Below are positions 10,852-24,000 of a stretch of 64,000 bases of DNA, piece by piece. Both the position numbers and the translations under genes were made by a program. The notes beneath the pieces are model-generated. The model was not told the DNA's origin, made no database searches, and was given only the letters and a program-made list of their open reading frames with translations. Numbering within the stretch: position 1 is the first letter of the stretch; each line of letters opens with the position of its first letter. The DNA lies in NCBI GenBank assembly GCA_930367215.1, contig OV884059.1, positions 21,476,945 to 21,540,944 of the forward strand, read 5' to 3'. The DNA is from Pollenia angustigena. Taxonomy: Eukaryota; Arthropoda; Insecta; Diptera; Polleniidae.

Positions 10852-11236
10852 CAGCGGTAACTTGAATGAGTAAGAGACATAATAGAAAGCCTTATTTAGC
10901 AGACACAAGCCCTCATAGCCGCATTCCATACTTATTTATTTTTAACCCAGGTTGTCATTGGGCGAAAGCCCTTCCACACTCCATTTGAAAACAATTTCGA
11001 CCCCTTCCTAAAGTAAGGAAGGTCACTAAAAATTAAAAATAAATAAAAATGAACAACTTCCTTTCTCCCTTCTTAAAGAATGGAGTAGCGAATGTGTACT
11101 TAATATTTTGAAAGGTCTTTCAAAAATAAATTTAAGCCTTCCAGAATGCATACTAAGCAAATATTTTAGAAATTAGTATAGAGGCCTTCAACAAGGCCTG
11201 CCACTTGCGGACCTTCCAATATTTACCGCTGTGTAG
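10852..11236. mobile_element. Possible TIR element rich in AAGGCCTT
   Basis: Ends CCCAGCGGTAA (10853) and TTACCGCTGTG (11223) are near-inverted. The interior has many AAGGCC/CCTTCC motifs like those at 18320-18720 and 17510-17570. No clean target duplication, so the boundaries are tentative. Confidence 0.4.
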
Positions 11237-11581
11237 TTAATGTAATCTAATACAAGTACAAATTTTTTTTAAGAGTTTCAATGTTTATTTCTTACAATTT
11301 CCTTACCATTCAAAATACTCAAAATCGATTTTTATCACACCTGAATTAACAAGTATTACAACAAATAAAAGAACATGTCTGCCTTTACCGTAAACACAAA
11401 AAGTTGCTACTGACATTATGTAAAGTTAACAACATTTGGAAATTAAAATACTTTTGCTTATTGGTACATAATACAATTAAAAACTATTTTTAGCCGCATA
11501 CATAGATATGTATGTTAGTTAAGTTCTTTTCTACTTAATGGCTATGATACTTTCATTCTGTAATGTACAGAACAGTACTAA

Positions 11582-11743
11582 AGGCCGTTACACACTATCC
11601 CACAAAGTCTTTCGTATTTTATAAAAATGCAACCCTGCCATGATAAGTTGTTATTGTTTTTTGAAAATTTATAAACAATAATTACATCAGGGAATCATTT
11701 TCATAAAATACGTAATACTTTGTGGGATAGTGTGTAACGGCCT
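11582..11743. mobile_element. MITE with TAA target duplication, 162 bp
   Basis: About 28-bp inverted ends (AGGCCGTTACACACTATCCC at the start, GTGTGTAACGGCCT at the end) flanked by TAA at 11579-11581 and 11744-11746. A 3-bp TWA duplication is the habit of PIF/Harbinger elements. Noncoding. Confidence 0.75.
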
Positions 11744-11753
11744 TAAATAACAT

Positions 11754-12550
11754 AGCGTTTACATTTGCCAGTACTGGCAAGACAGTATACTGCCGGCAAA
11801 TGAGTAGCTAACTACAAAAAAAGCCAACTTTAAGTTAGCTTGTATAGACTAACTTAAAGCCAACAACTAAGCAATGGAAAATTTACATTAACCAAAGTGT
11901 ATACAAACACTGTATATTTTAAGTAGAGAGAGCCATGTCGATTGGCAAACAAAATGTCATTATAGTCAAAAAACATAGTTTTTTAATACAAAAACTACAC
12001 TGCCCCGGTATACTAGCTGGTAGCGAGCTAGTCTATCAGCACCAAGGTTGCAGGATCGAATCCCACCAGAGACAGAAAAAAAAATAAAAAATAAAATAAA
12101 GTAAAATAAAATAAGAAAAAATAAAAAATAAAAATAATTAAAAAAAATAAAAAAAAAAATTAAAAAAAATAAAAAAAAATTTACTTTATTGACTTTGTGT
12201 AACTATATATTTTTATAAAGTTTTTGCTGGGTAGCTACAAAAAGTTAACTTTTAAGTTAACTGAAAGTAATGCAGAGTCGGACAATTGACTACTTCCTAG
12301 GACATCGCAATGTTAAAAAAGTTAGTTAATTACATATAAAAGTAATCCAATTGTCAACCACCACTACTTGAGAAATAGTTAGCTTTAAATTAATTGAAAG
12401 TTAACTGAATTGCCTGCAGGGTAGCAATTCATTCAAACTTTTTCACTAATACATAAACACTTTTACAGCTACATATTTTGTTTTTGCATTGTTTTGCCAA
12501 CTAATATGTATATGCTTACTGTCTTGCCAGTACTGGCAAATGTAAACGCT
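11754..12550. mobile_element. TIR element hosting a SINE-like insertion
   Basis: An exact 34-bp inverted repeat lies at the two ends (AGCGTTTACATTTGCCAGTA at 11754, TACTGGCAAATGTAAACGCT ending 12550). The TIR itself contains the palindrome TTGCCAGTACTGGCAA. Inside is a tRNA-like A-tailed unit and several TTAACTT/AAGTTAA motifs. No transposase reading frame and no clear target duplication. Confidence 0.75.
12001..12180 (+). mobile_element. tRNA-derived SINE-like unit
   Basis: TAGCTGGTAGCG fits a pol III box A, and GGATCGAATCC, about 37 bp later, fits box B. A long A/T-rich tail built of AAAATAAA-type repeats follows. The would-be acceptor strands do not pair, so this is a SINE head and not a working tRNA gene. 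Confidence 0.55.
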
Positions 12551-13742
12551 GTGTAAGTGTAAAGAAAAGCCTAAATTTAAATTGTATGTACTGCGTTTTT
12601 TTAGATATGCTGTATTTGTACTGTATTTTAATCAATACGCCAAAATGTATACAAACTCAATTTATCTTAATTTTATTACTGGAAACTTTTAAATGTTATC
12701 TTTCTCAAAAATTAAAAAAAAAATAACTACAAAAAGTGTAAAAGTTCTTAAAATAATACTCTAATTCTGTTAGACAACTACCGGTTTGTCTAAAGAAGAA
12801 AAGTAGCTGAATTTACGAAATACTTTTATCGTATAAACATGTTGTGACTAAATTTGTATGCTTACACATAGTTTTGGAAATAGCTTTTGGAGCAAACAAT
12901 AAATTTATTAAATAGAACTTACTCCCCAAAAATACAACTCTACCTTGGGAGCTTTTAAAATTTTTCTATTTTCACGCCAAGGCAAATTTATTATAATTCG
13001 CCTTGTCTCACGCAATTTTTTGCACATATATGCAAGATATTATTTGTCTCACTCTTACAGCCTGTAATTACATATGCGGTCGTTTTTTTTTTGTTACTGC
13101 ACAATTGAAATGGCGAACATTTTTTGACAAGTCGTCAAAAAAACATCGTCCTGTGTTTTCTTTGCAATATACAGTGTTGAAAAAATTATCTTTTGCAAAT
13201 ATTAAAATTACAATAATTGTTGTGAAAAATATTATAACATTGATTTTTCCAGATTAATTTGCGGTTAAATTTTAAATAAAGAACTTGAATGAATTGTAAA
13301 AATGCAAAATTTCCTCGTCTAAAGAAAAATTTAAATTGTTGAACACAACGAAGTTAAAAAAAAAATTATTTAATAAAAACTAAAAATGATTTAATTAAAA
13401 TCAATTAATTACTTGCAGAAAAACAGCTCCAAAAATACTGGTTTACATAAATATAAAATAATACACTATTTTTTCCCATAGGCGTAGTTAAAAGCAGACT
13501 GAAATTTTTTTTTTGCTGCAATAGATAGGTATATTATAAAGTTATAAAGTAATTGAGTATACTTTTTAACAGAATCTGCAGTTGTTTTCTTGTTTCAATG
13601 TTTTGTTAATTAATCGTAGGAGTTGTTAAACACTTCAATTTAATGGCATTTGTTGAAATAACTCATGTACTGACTGCGTCACCGCTGCCGCTACTGTTGA
13701 CACCATTGTTGTTGCTGCTGTGTTGTCTTTTTGTTCACAAAG
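12551..13742. other. Noncoding region upstream of the coding start
   Basis: AT-rich with no credible gene. An 84-codon frame at 13003-13257 begins inside a MITE terminus and has no recognisable features. The last 70 bp before the ATG (GACACCATTGTTGTTGCTGC) may be 5' UTR or the end of an upstream intron, since CACAAAG immediately before the ATG could be a weak acceptor. Confidence 0.4.
12978..13005. mobile_element. Ultra-short (28 bp) CAAGGCG element
   Basis: CAAGGCAAATT plus a six-base spacer plus AATTCGCCTTG, flanked by TTTCACGC (12970-12977) and TCTCACGC (13006-13013), which match at 7 of 8 bases. A second independent example of a family member reduced to its termini, at a different site from 2294-2323. 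Confidence 0.7.
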
Positions 13743-14630
13743 ATGAACAATGAAAGTGTTAAATCGTCTAAAACTAATTATACTACAGTATCAACTACGT
13801 CTATATCTGCAAACCATATTAAGAACCCAATCGCCAATATCAGTAACAGTGAAACTACAGCAACTTCATTTCCTTCAATATCATCCTCGTCGTCATCATT
13901 GTCATCATCAGCACAATTTGACGTAACTGTCAGCGCCATTGCTGCAGTAGTCAATGCGAGTAACCAGTTGCCAGTTACAACGCCCTCCAACGCTGCAGCT
14001 GTTGTTGCAGTTGCGGTTTCATCTTTAGCTGCAGCTATAATACCTGATATACCAATCGTATCAATTGCCGGTTCGACCTTTAGTGAAATTACAACAACAA
14101 CAACGTCTACAAAAACGACACCAACTCCTGTACCCACCAGCAAGGAGACAGGTGGTGTTAGCAATAACAGCAACTCTCTAAACACTAATAGCAATAAAAA
14201 CGCAAATCATAAGGGCGTACAAAATAAATCATCTTCATATTCATCCTCAACAGAACACGCACCATCTTTAACATCATATTCTACATCAAGTGCATCCGTC
14301 AAGGGATTAGATCCAATGTCGGTTGCCAATTCATCTGTAACTGGCGCATTAACGAATGCCCCAACTACGGCTGCAAATGCTGCTGCAGCTGAAATTGACA
14401 GCAACGCAAACAACACAAAACAGTTAAAAGACAACTCCACCGGCAATACTGCGAAAGGATCTTCTACAAAATTGTGCGGATCAGCAGATACTAAATCTGA
14501 GTCATTGTCAACAACAACAGAATTGAAAATAGCTACTGCAACAAATTTGTCAAACTCGTTGACTTCTCAGCCCGCTTCTGCAATCAAGAACGAAGATGTC
14601 AATGTCACACCTACTGAAACCAAATCTAAG
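13743..14630 (+). CDS. Coding exon 1 (residues 1-296)
   Basis: The start is the ATG at 13743 (AAAGATGAACAATG). The frame is open slightly upstream but has no earlier ATG. The exon encodes a Ser/Thr/Ala/Asn-rich region with no globular domain, including SSSSSSLSSSAQF, an alanine/valine-rich stretch and TTTTTSTKTTPTPVP. The donor is AAG|GTAGGT at 14631. Reading through would add only VGLL and a stop. Codon content is much richer in GC than the surrounding intron, as expected of real coding sequence. Confidence 0.85.
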
Positions 14631-17600
14631 GTAGGTCTGTTATAATGTTTGATCTAGTTTTATTATATAGCTGTACAATCATTTGATTGCACGCCCATAT
14701 TTAGGTGAATTTGAAAGACACACACATGCTAACGTACACATATCTAATACATTGATAGTTGTGTTGTATAAATACCTATTTTATTAAGTTTATTTTTTTA
14801 TAAGCAACTTCTTTATGTCTGCCTTGTCCTGCCCCTTTTAATATTGATGGTTTATGCTTAACTGCTTGCAAAGGTCATAAACAGAAACATCAGTTAGGCA
14901 ATGTCAAAATTAAATATGTACAGAGTTGTTTTTATTTTTATTTCTTTTTTTTTTAGCTATAAATACAACTTTTTGTAGTTATTTAAAACAAAAAAAAAAA
15001 AAAAAAAACGAGAAAGCTTTAGTCTTTTATTGGCTGTTTTAATTAAATATATTTTAAACTTTTCTTCTGTAAAGAAAATAACAAGTGAAAGGATTTATGA
15101 TTCATTGATAGTCTAACTAAAAGCAGTGCTATGCCCGCTAACATCTTAAATAATTAATAGATCGTATCGACATACATTGGAATGTTTATTATTTTAAATC
15201 TTTAAAGTTCTTGTCGACTTTAAGGGGGCACTTTGAGGAGAAATATTTTTATTTTGTGGATCCATTTTTCATTTATTCAGGTATGTGATGAAACTCCATC
15301 GATTTCAAAACGGACGTTTTTAAAAGTTGTAATTAAATAAAGTCTTAATTTTAATAATTATACTCATAGGTATATGTATTGCACTTGATCAAAAAGGGTA
15401 TCAACACAAAATTAAAAAATTTTCAGGCATATGAAAAATAATTTTTAAACCAAGCGTTTCATGGCAGCGGGTAGATAGAAATATTACGTATCGATTTTTT
15501 TTTTCTAAAAAGTGAAAAATAAAAGGTTCACTTAAAACCCTCATTATGATCAAGTGCGATATATGCAAGAACATACATATCGTTAGCTAAAATGCAAAAA
15601 GACGTAACCAAGGCGAATTCATCCCAGGTAATCTCGGTACTACAACAAGTACAACTCGTACAAAAACCACAAGCAATTTGTTTTTGTAAAATCATTGTAC
15701 AATGTCAAAAACAATTAAAACAAAACAGAAACAAAGATAATAAAAGAGAATCAACAAAATTTTGACATTCAACAGTGATTTTAGCTAATATCAGCAGGGC
15801 TTTTAAGACCACCTGTAATAAATTCGCTTTGGACGTAACTAACAAAAATATAATTTTACAGGAGAAGCAAAAAACTTTGTAAAGTGAAAACTATGAACAT
15901 GTCAGAAACACATGCATTGATAAGTCGTTCATGGAATTCTTCAACCAATTTTCAAAGAAACCCATTTTATTATATTTTCTTAGAAAAAAAGTGTAATTAC
16001 GTCGTTTTGCATACTTCAAACAAAAAAACTTGTAGTTACGTCCCTTTGTTTTTTGTTAATAAAAACGCAATTTTTGATCGCATAAGTGTAAAATTAGATT
16101 ATCTAGAACGGATTTTCAGACGAATTGTGCGATATATATTTAATATTTCTGTTAGAGACCACAATAGAACCACTGAACTAGTCCCGCGATTACTAGGTTG
16201 TTCTTTTCATAACTTTTTACATTTACGCCTTTTGCTTCAGTTCTACAAGGTTATGAAATGTGGACTGCCTATTCAGGTAGTGGATGAATTCACTTTTATG
16301 CACTTAACTCGTAATGTGCAGCTTGAAATACCACAAATACATCTTTCCGTTTTTGAACGCTCTTTTCAGAATATGCCGAATCTGGAATAATTTGCCTATA
16401 ACTTTTAGACGGTTTACGTACTCATATAACACTTTTAAAAATGAGCTTTTAAGATTTTATAGTGGAAATACCTATTAATGACATATTTCTAGCATAAGGG
16501 GGAAAAAAAACAATGAAACGTTATTATTTAAATTTATATTTTGTAATACTTATGTGGTTGGGGAGCCATCAAATTAAATTAGAAATTACATATTGTACCT
16601 ATATTGATAAATATTTATATAAAATTGTATCTGTAAATCATGGATAGATGTTAACAGCAATACATGTATAATTGGCCCTATGGGCTTTCTTTGTATTGAA
16701 AGAATGGAATAAATAAATAAATAAATAAATAAAAAAAAAAAAAAATAAAAAAGTTTGTCAAGACATGTAGTTTTATAGCATTCATAATAATCAATCAAAA
16801 ACTCGACTTGGAATTTTTTGTTAGTTACGTCTTTTTTCATTTTAGCTAACGATATATTATAAAATTTATAAGAATACAGACCCCGTTCATAATTAAACAA
16901 AATAAGGATCACAATTCTTTATTCGCATTAAAAATATGATTCCACATAACACAGCTAAAACTTTCGATACGATTTAAAAGTACATATGGGCATTTCTCCA
17001 ATGTCGTATGCGACATTCGTACGCCTTAAAAGTGAAAAAAAAAATTTATATGTTTTTTTGGCATTATTTTGTTTTCAAGATAATACAAAAAAACCAAGGC
17101 ATGCGACAAAAACAGAAGTCGCTTTTAATGCAAACAGTTTGATTTCAGCGAAACCTGATGAAATATTTTAATGCCACTAATTTTAAAATATAATGCATTG
17201 ATGTATCTTAATAATGCTTTTTATTTGAATAAAAAATATTGTGTAGTTTATTTTTTATTTAATATTAATCACTGTCGCACGCTACATGTTGCATGCGACA
17301 TTTTGTTCCATCATACTTTTATGTTTATGTTTCTTACTTTTTATATAATTAGATATGCGTAAGATGATTCTACATTATTTTAAATCAGTGAAGGGCACAT
17401 TTGCTAATCCTATGTACGCGTGCATAGGAATAAAAATGCAGCTTGTGTGACGTCGACACATGTACACTATAAACTTCTTTGTGTGGTCTGTGGCAATGTA
17501 CGTTCGGCTGTTCCCAGCGGGAAAACTCAGAAGATCTTCTAACTTCAGGCCTTTTTAAAGGCCTGCTTAAAAAATTTTTTGATTTAATTACTATTCTTAC

Positions 17601-20600
17601 GTTACTGCTAAAGAATGCCTCGGCTCTTTGGTATAAAAGATAAGATACTCTTTGGTATAAAAGATAAGATACAGAAAAGAAGGAGTAACATTTTCTGTTT
17701 TGTTTTTTTGCACAAGCAAAAGCAAACGAATTCAGATCCCTTTACAAAAACAAAGTAACATATGTTGTAAATCATTTTAGTTGAAGTTGAAAAGAGAAAG
17801 AGTAAAATTTTTTGTTTTATTTTTTTCCCCAAAGCGAAAGAATTCCCGTTATAAAAACAACGTAACGAAGTAGCTACATATTAAAATACAAAATAAAAAC
17901 AATAATGTAAATCATTTTAGTTGAGTTTTGTTCATTAAGGGCCATTATTATAACTTGTCGTTAGCTGTTATCCGACAGTTAACAGACGCTTTTTGACAGA
18001 TAACACATTATTATCTGTCAATTTAATCTTAACTTTAGCTAACTTCAAGTTGTAATAATGGCCCTAAGGAAGATAGGACTTGTGCTTAAAAGCTTTTTTT
18101 TTATTATATACACACTTTTATTTACAATCTATTTTACAATATTTAGCAAATTTGATTATTTCAATAAAAAAATAGGTATCACATGTCTTATTAAACTACA
18201 ATAAGTTTAATAAAATATATAAACATACGTTTGTTAAATAGGTATACATACATATATAAAAAGTAAAGTGTTCATTTTCTATATTGGAGATCTGATATGT
18301 ACATGAAACCTATTCAGTCTTCTAATTTCATTTGTAAGGAAATATTCCTTAATGTTTTAGATTGATAGCCCTTCAATATGACCTTTAATGCATATGTAGA
18401 AGGATGGTCTGAAAGGCCTTTTAAGAGCCATTAATTGAAAGGCCTTTAACATACCTTTCTTAAAAACCCTTCAAGATAACCTTTTTGCTAAGGCCTTTTG
18501 ACAGTTATTTTCTGGAAAGCCTTCTAAGAGCCATTTATTTGAAGGCCTTTAAGAAGCTCTGGGGAAGAAAGGAAAGCGGAAGGCCTTCTCCGCAATGACA
18601 ACGCGTGTAAAAAAGATATGAGTATGGAAAAGAGCGAGAAGGCTTTGTTTATCCAAAAGAAGGGGTACAGAGGCCTTCTGGAAGGCCTACTTTACTTTTT
18701 GAAAATTATAGGTGCTGGCTCCGGAGTGAACATATAAGATGAAAAATGTTGAAACTTTTTTGTTAATACCTAGAAATATTAACTTTGGCATATTGATATG
18801 TAAATGAAAGAAAGGGAGACGCTAATAAAGTAGTGGGTTAAAATAAACCTAAAAACATAAACTTTGCCAATTTAATATGTCGACGAGAGAAGGGGAGAGG
18901 CTAACGAAGTAACATGAAATCTTGCAGCCGTACTAATAACCTTACTAAACTCTGGCTAACGACTTGCTAAACTCTTGTTAACGTGCTGCCAAAAGTTTGC
19001 CATCTTGTGAAAATCAGCCGAACGCGCTTTTTGAGAACGAACCCGAACTTCGGTTAATTTTGACAAGTTCGGCCGAACCCGAACTTTTTGTTAATAAATC
19101 TGAACAATTGTACTTTTTTTAATGTATTTATTTAAAACAAAGTTACATTTCGGGAAATTATTACATTTTCACTTTTGGAAGGATGCAACATGAAAAGATA
19201 AATTGCACTTTATACCTAGTAGTCAAAACTATTTTATAGTTAAAAATAATTCGGAATTGCTTTTTTTTTTAAGACAAAAAATAAAGTTCAAGTTTAATAC
19301 AGTATACATTAGGGCTATAACTTTTTCACACTTATTGCGAAAATCAAAAACGGCATAGTATAGTCGTGTATAACATTAAAAGTTATTAATAAAAAATATG
19401 ATCATTTTTTCGGATTGTTAAAAAAGTTCACGCAGGGATTGGAGTTTAAGACACACGTATAAGACTTATAAGCAACAGTTCTACTTGTTCAATATCAAAG
19501 TTTAAACAAAAAACATCAACAATAAAAAACAGTGAGTTTATCTCATCTTACATTCCCCACTACAATTAGTTGAAATTCTCCCAACATTAATTGTAGTTGT
19601 AAGTAGGTTATGAAAAACAAAATAAAAACAACAACAACTGACAAACGCATGTTGTCAATTAAGTGTTGTTTTAGACCGTGCACTTGCCTGTTTATTATCA
19701 AAAAGTAATTTCTTTGGGAATACAAAATTTTAATATCAAAAGATTTTGTTATTCGTGCTTAATTCCCAGTTTTTATTCTTGATAAAAACACTTGAAATTC
19801 ATTGAGCTATTCCTATGCGCATTTCACTGGTTGCTTGGCATAGTCCACTCACATTTTTTGCTTAGTAGTAGATATCCATGGTTTGTGTCTAGCCACACGT
19901 GAGTAAAACCCAGCTTCATGTAACGTTCTCCGAACTGTTTTTGGGTTTACATCTTTGCCAAAATCTTGTTTTACTTCTGCGGCAACCTGAGAGGATGTTA
20001 TTTTTTGATTACCTCTTACTTTTCGTACGATTTGTGCACGTTCTCTCTCAGTTAGTTTGCGATGACGACCACAGCGACTTGCATTTTCAAAGTTTGTTTC
20101 GCTTTTGAACCGATTTACAATGGTCCGTATGGTAAAATGGCTACGATCCATTAATTCTCTGATCTCAGCAAACGATTTGCCATGGTTATGCAAATGTAAA
20201 ATTATTTACCGCTGAGATTCAGTCGTTTCACATTGTTTAAGACACATTTTAAAAAGATAACAAACAAAATTAGTATTTTCTAAACTTCTTGCAACTTTTC
20301 AGTTACTAAAATGAATAAAAGATTAATAACGGAATATAATAGCATTTGTCAAATGTAAAATTGTTGCCAAATTATTAAAATTTAAATAAAGAAATAGACG
20401 CCTAAAAAAGTGTGCCTATACTTTTGTCCATTGTATTTTAGAACTTTTTGTACTTTTTATCTGCCAACGGACTAACTCATCTTTCTACACGAAAAAAACT
20501 GCTATAGTCTTAAAATATACAGAAGCCTGTAATAGATTAATAGTAATTTTAGTATAAAAAATATTCATTCTGCTTTTAATACAATCTTATAATGCTAAAC

Positions 20601-21028
20601 GACTGTTGTGCCTATACTTAAGTCCATCACTGTAAAATTAAACATGCATGGTCCTGAGGGAATGAGAATCTGTAAGAAGGATTTTCGTTCTTAAACTGGT
20701 ACTTCCCACACCACAATAGTGGAGAGGGTATTATGCATTTGTGCTGATGTGTGTAACACCTTAAAATATGGGTCCTGGATCTACCTTAATTAAGAATCAC
20801 TTTCTGAGTCGATCTAACGATGTCCGTTCGGCTGGCTGGCTGGCTGTCAATGTAACCTTGTGCGCAAAGTACAGGTCGCAATTTTGGAGATAATTGATCA
20901 AATTTGGCTTATAGGTTCTTATTGGCACAAAAACCAAACCTATTGAAAATAGGCCAAATCTTAGGACCACGAGAGGAGATAGGGGCAATTTCTGCCTCTC
21001 AGAAACTTTCAAACCGATTTTAATGAAA

Positions 21029-21075
<47 letters not shown>

Positions 21076-24000
21076 CACAGAAGCACGATTCTCCATGGGT
21101 CCCGAATAGGGTGCAATCTCGTAAAAGTGTTTTAACATACTGTGGTGTAGGGTATCTTATAGTCGGGCTTGACCGACTGTACTTTCTTACTGGTTAAATT
21201 TATATTTATTGTTGTTCACTAAAAAAATAAGCGGACATGTGTGATACTTTTTATATTTCAGCCCTTTTATGGGAGTAAACTGGTAAAAACCTGTATTTTG
21301 GAACTTTTTTGTCACCCCATCAATCTCTTAAGCCAATATTATTTCACATTCGTAACTTATCTTAAAAAAAAATTCAAACGCAAATTCGCAACTTTCTCGA
21401 AATTCGAAAGTGAAAGGGGTGAGCATTGTACTTATTTTCGTTTTCTTTTCAAAACATTTTTCTAAGTATATTGTTATATCACATTCGAAGCATATCTAAA
21501 AAACACAAATATTAATTTGGTATTTTTTCGAAAATCGAACGTTGAAGGTGTGAAAATGTTACCTGTTTTATAAAACATTTATCTCCATTAATTAATTAAC
21601 TGACTGTTGTTATAACGCGAGTGAAAAAGTGACTCTTTCAACTAATGGCGTTTTCTTTTCTGAGTAAAATTCTGCATTTATTCTGCCTTTTACATTTTTT
21701 TTATGTTCTTTTATGAAAAACATGTGCTATTTTTTCTGATGATGTTCCCTTTAAAATTAAAAAAAATGCTACATGTTCAACACTCATTTTAAATAAAGGG
21801 GCATGAGTGCAGCACTAGATCAAGGCGAATTCAGAACAAGGTGGTGGCAAGTTTCGAACAGTAAGCACTTACAATGTAATACAAAAAACATCTGTTGTTT
21901 CTGTTGGCTTTGGATTTTTATTGTCTTGCCACCACATGTAATTGAATTTACCTTCCGCTAATTGTACTTAATTGTTTAATGCCGCAATTTGTGTTCTTTT
22001 GTAAACGAAAAATATGAAGCACTTTTTAAAAATTAGGGGAGCATTTAAAAATGATGCCAAATCACATGTAACATTTATGCAACACTTTTTTTTAGAAAAG
22101 AAAACGCCATAACATTTAAAACAAGAACCAAATTTAAAAATTTGTTATTGTTTTATATGTTAGTTAAACGATTTACTTTTGCGCTAGCTTTTTAAAAACA
22201 GGCAGTAAAATGTTTGTTATTTAATAGGGTGATCGATTATTCGACTGTTTTCAATAACCGGTTTTCGAATATTCCGAATAGTTGCTATTTTATAAAACCA
22301 GGTTTTCGGTTAAGCATTTTTACCGGTTTTAATTCGAAAACATAAAAATATAAAAATCAAATTATTTTTTGGAATAAAAAGTTAATTTGAATAAAAACAA
22401 AACAATTCACGAAAGTAAGGAACCTACAAAATACATAGATATTCCTTAAGGTATGTTCAGACTTAACAAATAGTTTATTAAACTTTGGCTTTATTTTTAA
22501 CAATTTCTATTTATTTGCTAAACTTAATGTCTAAGATGATAATTGTACTTATGTATAAGTAGTTAAGAAACCGTCAAATAATGTTTGCTCTAGCCAAACG
22601 TTTTGCAAAAGCAAACAATTCTTTAAGAAAATTAGTGGTTAGGTGTAGGACATCAAATATTTAATAGGTGTGAGCATAGCTGTAGAAGTTTTGAAAAACT
22701 TTGGTTTTAAAAAAATTATAGGAATTTAATAAATTTATTATTTGAGATATTCACAGAAACTTATTTTAAATGAGTTAATTTGTTGATGGCTGAGCATGTC
22801 TATACGAATCAGTAAACTTGAGCCATATTTTTGAAAAGTTGCAAACAAAACCTCTTATCCAGGATTATATTCTTCAATTTTTTTTGTGTCAGCATTATAA
22901 AAAACGAATAGTAATATGAACATGCTTTTTGTAGGACATGTCTGTCAATTCGTCGATCACTATTTAAACCCTTCCATGAGATTGTTTGGTTCCTTCAATT
23001 TTGTTTTAAGTTCTTGGTAATTTAATAAATAAAACTGAAGTATTATTCCATATCGTTGATTTCGCCGGTATGGTATAGTTTTAAGCATGACGATATGCTA
23101 GAACTACTGAATAGAATAATGAATGAATTATTATTGGCAGCATATTTTAGTAAAGTATTTTTTCCAGTCTCATAAAAACTACTTGGAACAGAGTCATGTT
23201 TTACTTGGCATATATTTATGTCAAGATTGTAGACTAATTAAAAGTGATTAATAAGTCGTGACGTTGAAGAACCTTTGCAACTTATTATTTTAGGTTCGTT
23301 TAAGCACCATTGTCTTTTATATCAGTTCGATATTATCACCAGAGATGACATCTTTCAAATGTCAAATTGCTGATTACTTTTTAAGCTGAACTTTTTTTGT
23401 AGTGTTTTGAATTGTTTTTGGTTTTTGTTACAAGAACACACGCTTAAATAAGCGATTTGCATTTACATTGCTCATAATGTTTTTTGGACTTTTGTTACAT
23501 TTTGTATTGACATTCTTTATTAAAAGTTTAAGTTTGCCAAATATTCAATTAGAAAAATACTTCAATTACGGGTACATTTATAACAAAAGTAAGGAAAACG
23601 AATATAAATTATACATTACTAAAATAACCGGTTTATTTTACTAAACTAAACTGGTTAATTCGATATTCGAAAAACGGACTTTTTAAAATATTCGACTTGA
23701 GCAAAACTAAAATAACCGGTTAAAACCGGTCGAATACTATTCGATCGATCACCCTATTATTTAAATAGGGGCAAAAAAAGTATAAAAAAGGAGAATACGG
23801 GAAATTATATTCATTTCTTTTAAATTTGTGTTCTACATGTGGTACTTTTTGAAAATTATAGGTGCAGGCTCCGGAGTGAACATATAAGATGAAAAATGTT
23901 GAAACTTTTTTGTTAATACCTAGAAATATTATTTTTGGCATATTGATATGTCCATGAAAGAAAGGGAGACGCTAACAAAGTAGTGGGTTAAAATAAACCT

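Larger units (their letters stand above)
15577..16855. mobile_element. TIR element split by a MITE and a LINE tail
   Basis: Ends ATATCGTTAGCTAAAATGC and its reverse complement ATTTTAGCTAACGATAT. An uninterrupted copy of about 390 bp, in the opposite orientation, is at 31985-32374. Comparison shows that 15609-15831 and roughly 16097-16745 are later insertions. The 168-codon frame at 15884-16390 crosses element and LINE sequence and is not a gene. Confidence 0.85.

Noticed and set aside
12015..12075. Possible tRNA gene
   Set aside because: Box A and B match, but the acceptor stem does not pair and an A-rich tail follows, so a SINE-like head is more likely.
13778..14194. 138-codon minus-strand frame
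   Set aside because: It is the antisense shadow of coding exon 1. The Val/Ala-rich translation arises from complementing Ser/Thr/Asn codons.
15884..16390. 168-codon frame as a single gene
   Set aside because: The first half is TIR-element DNA and the second half a LINE RT C-terminus that continues in another frame.
21821..21955. Another CAAGGCG-family element
   Set aside because: The left end fits, but the right end (GAATTTACCTTC) is poor and no 8-bp flank duplication is present.
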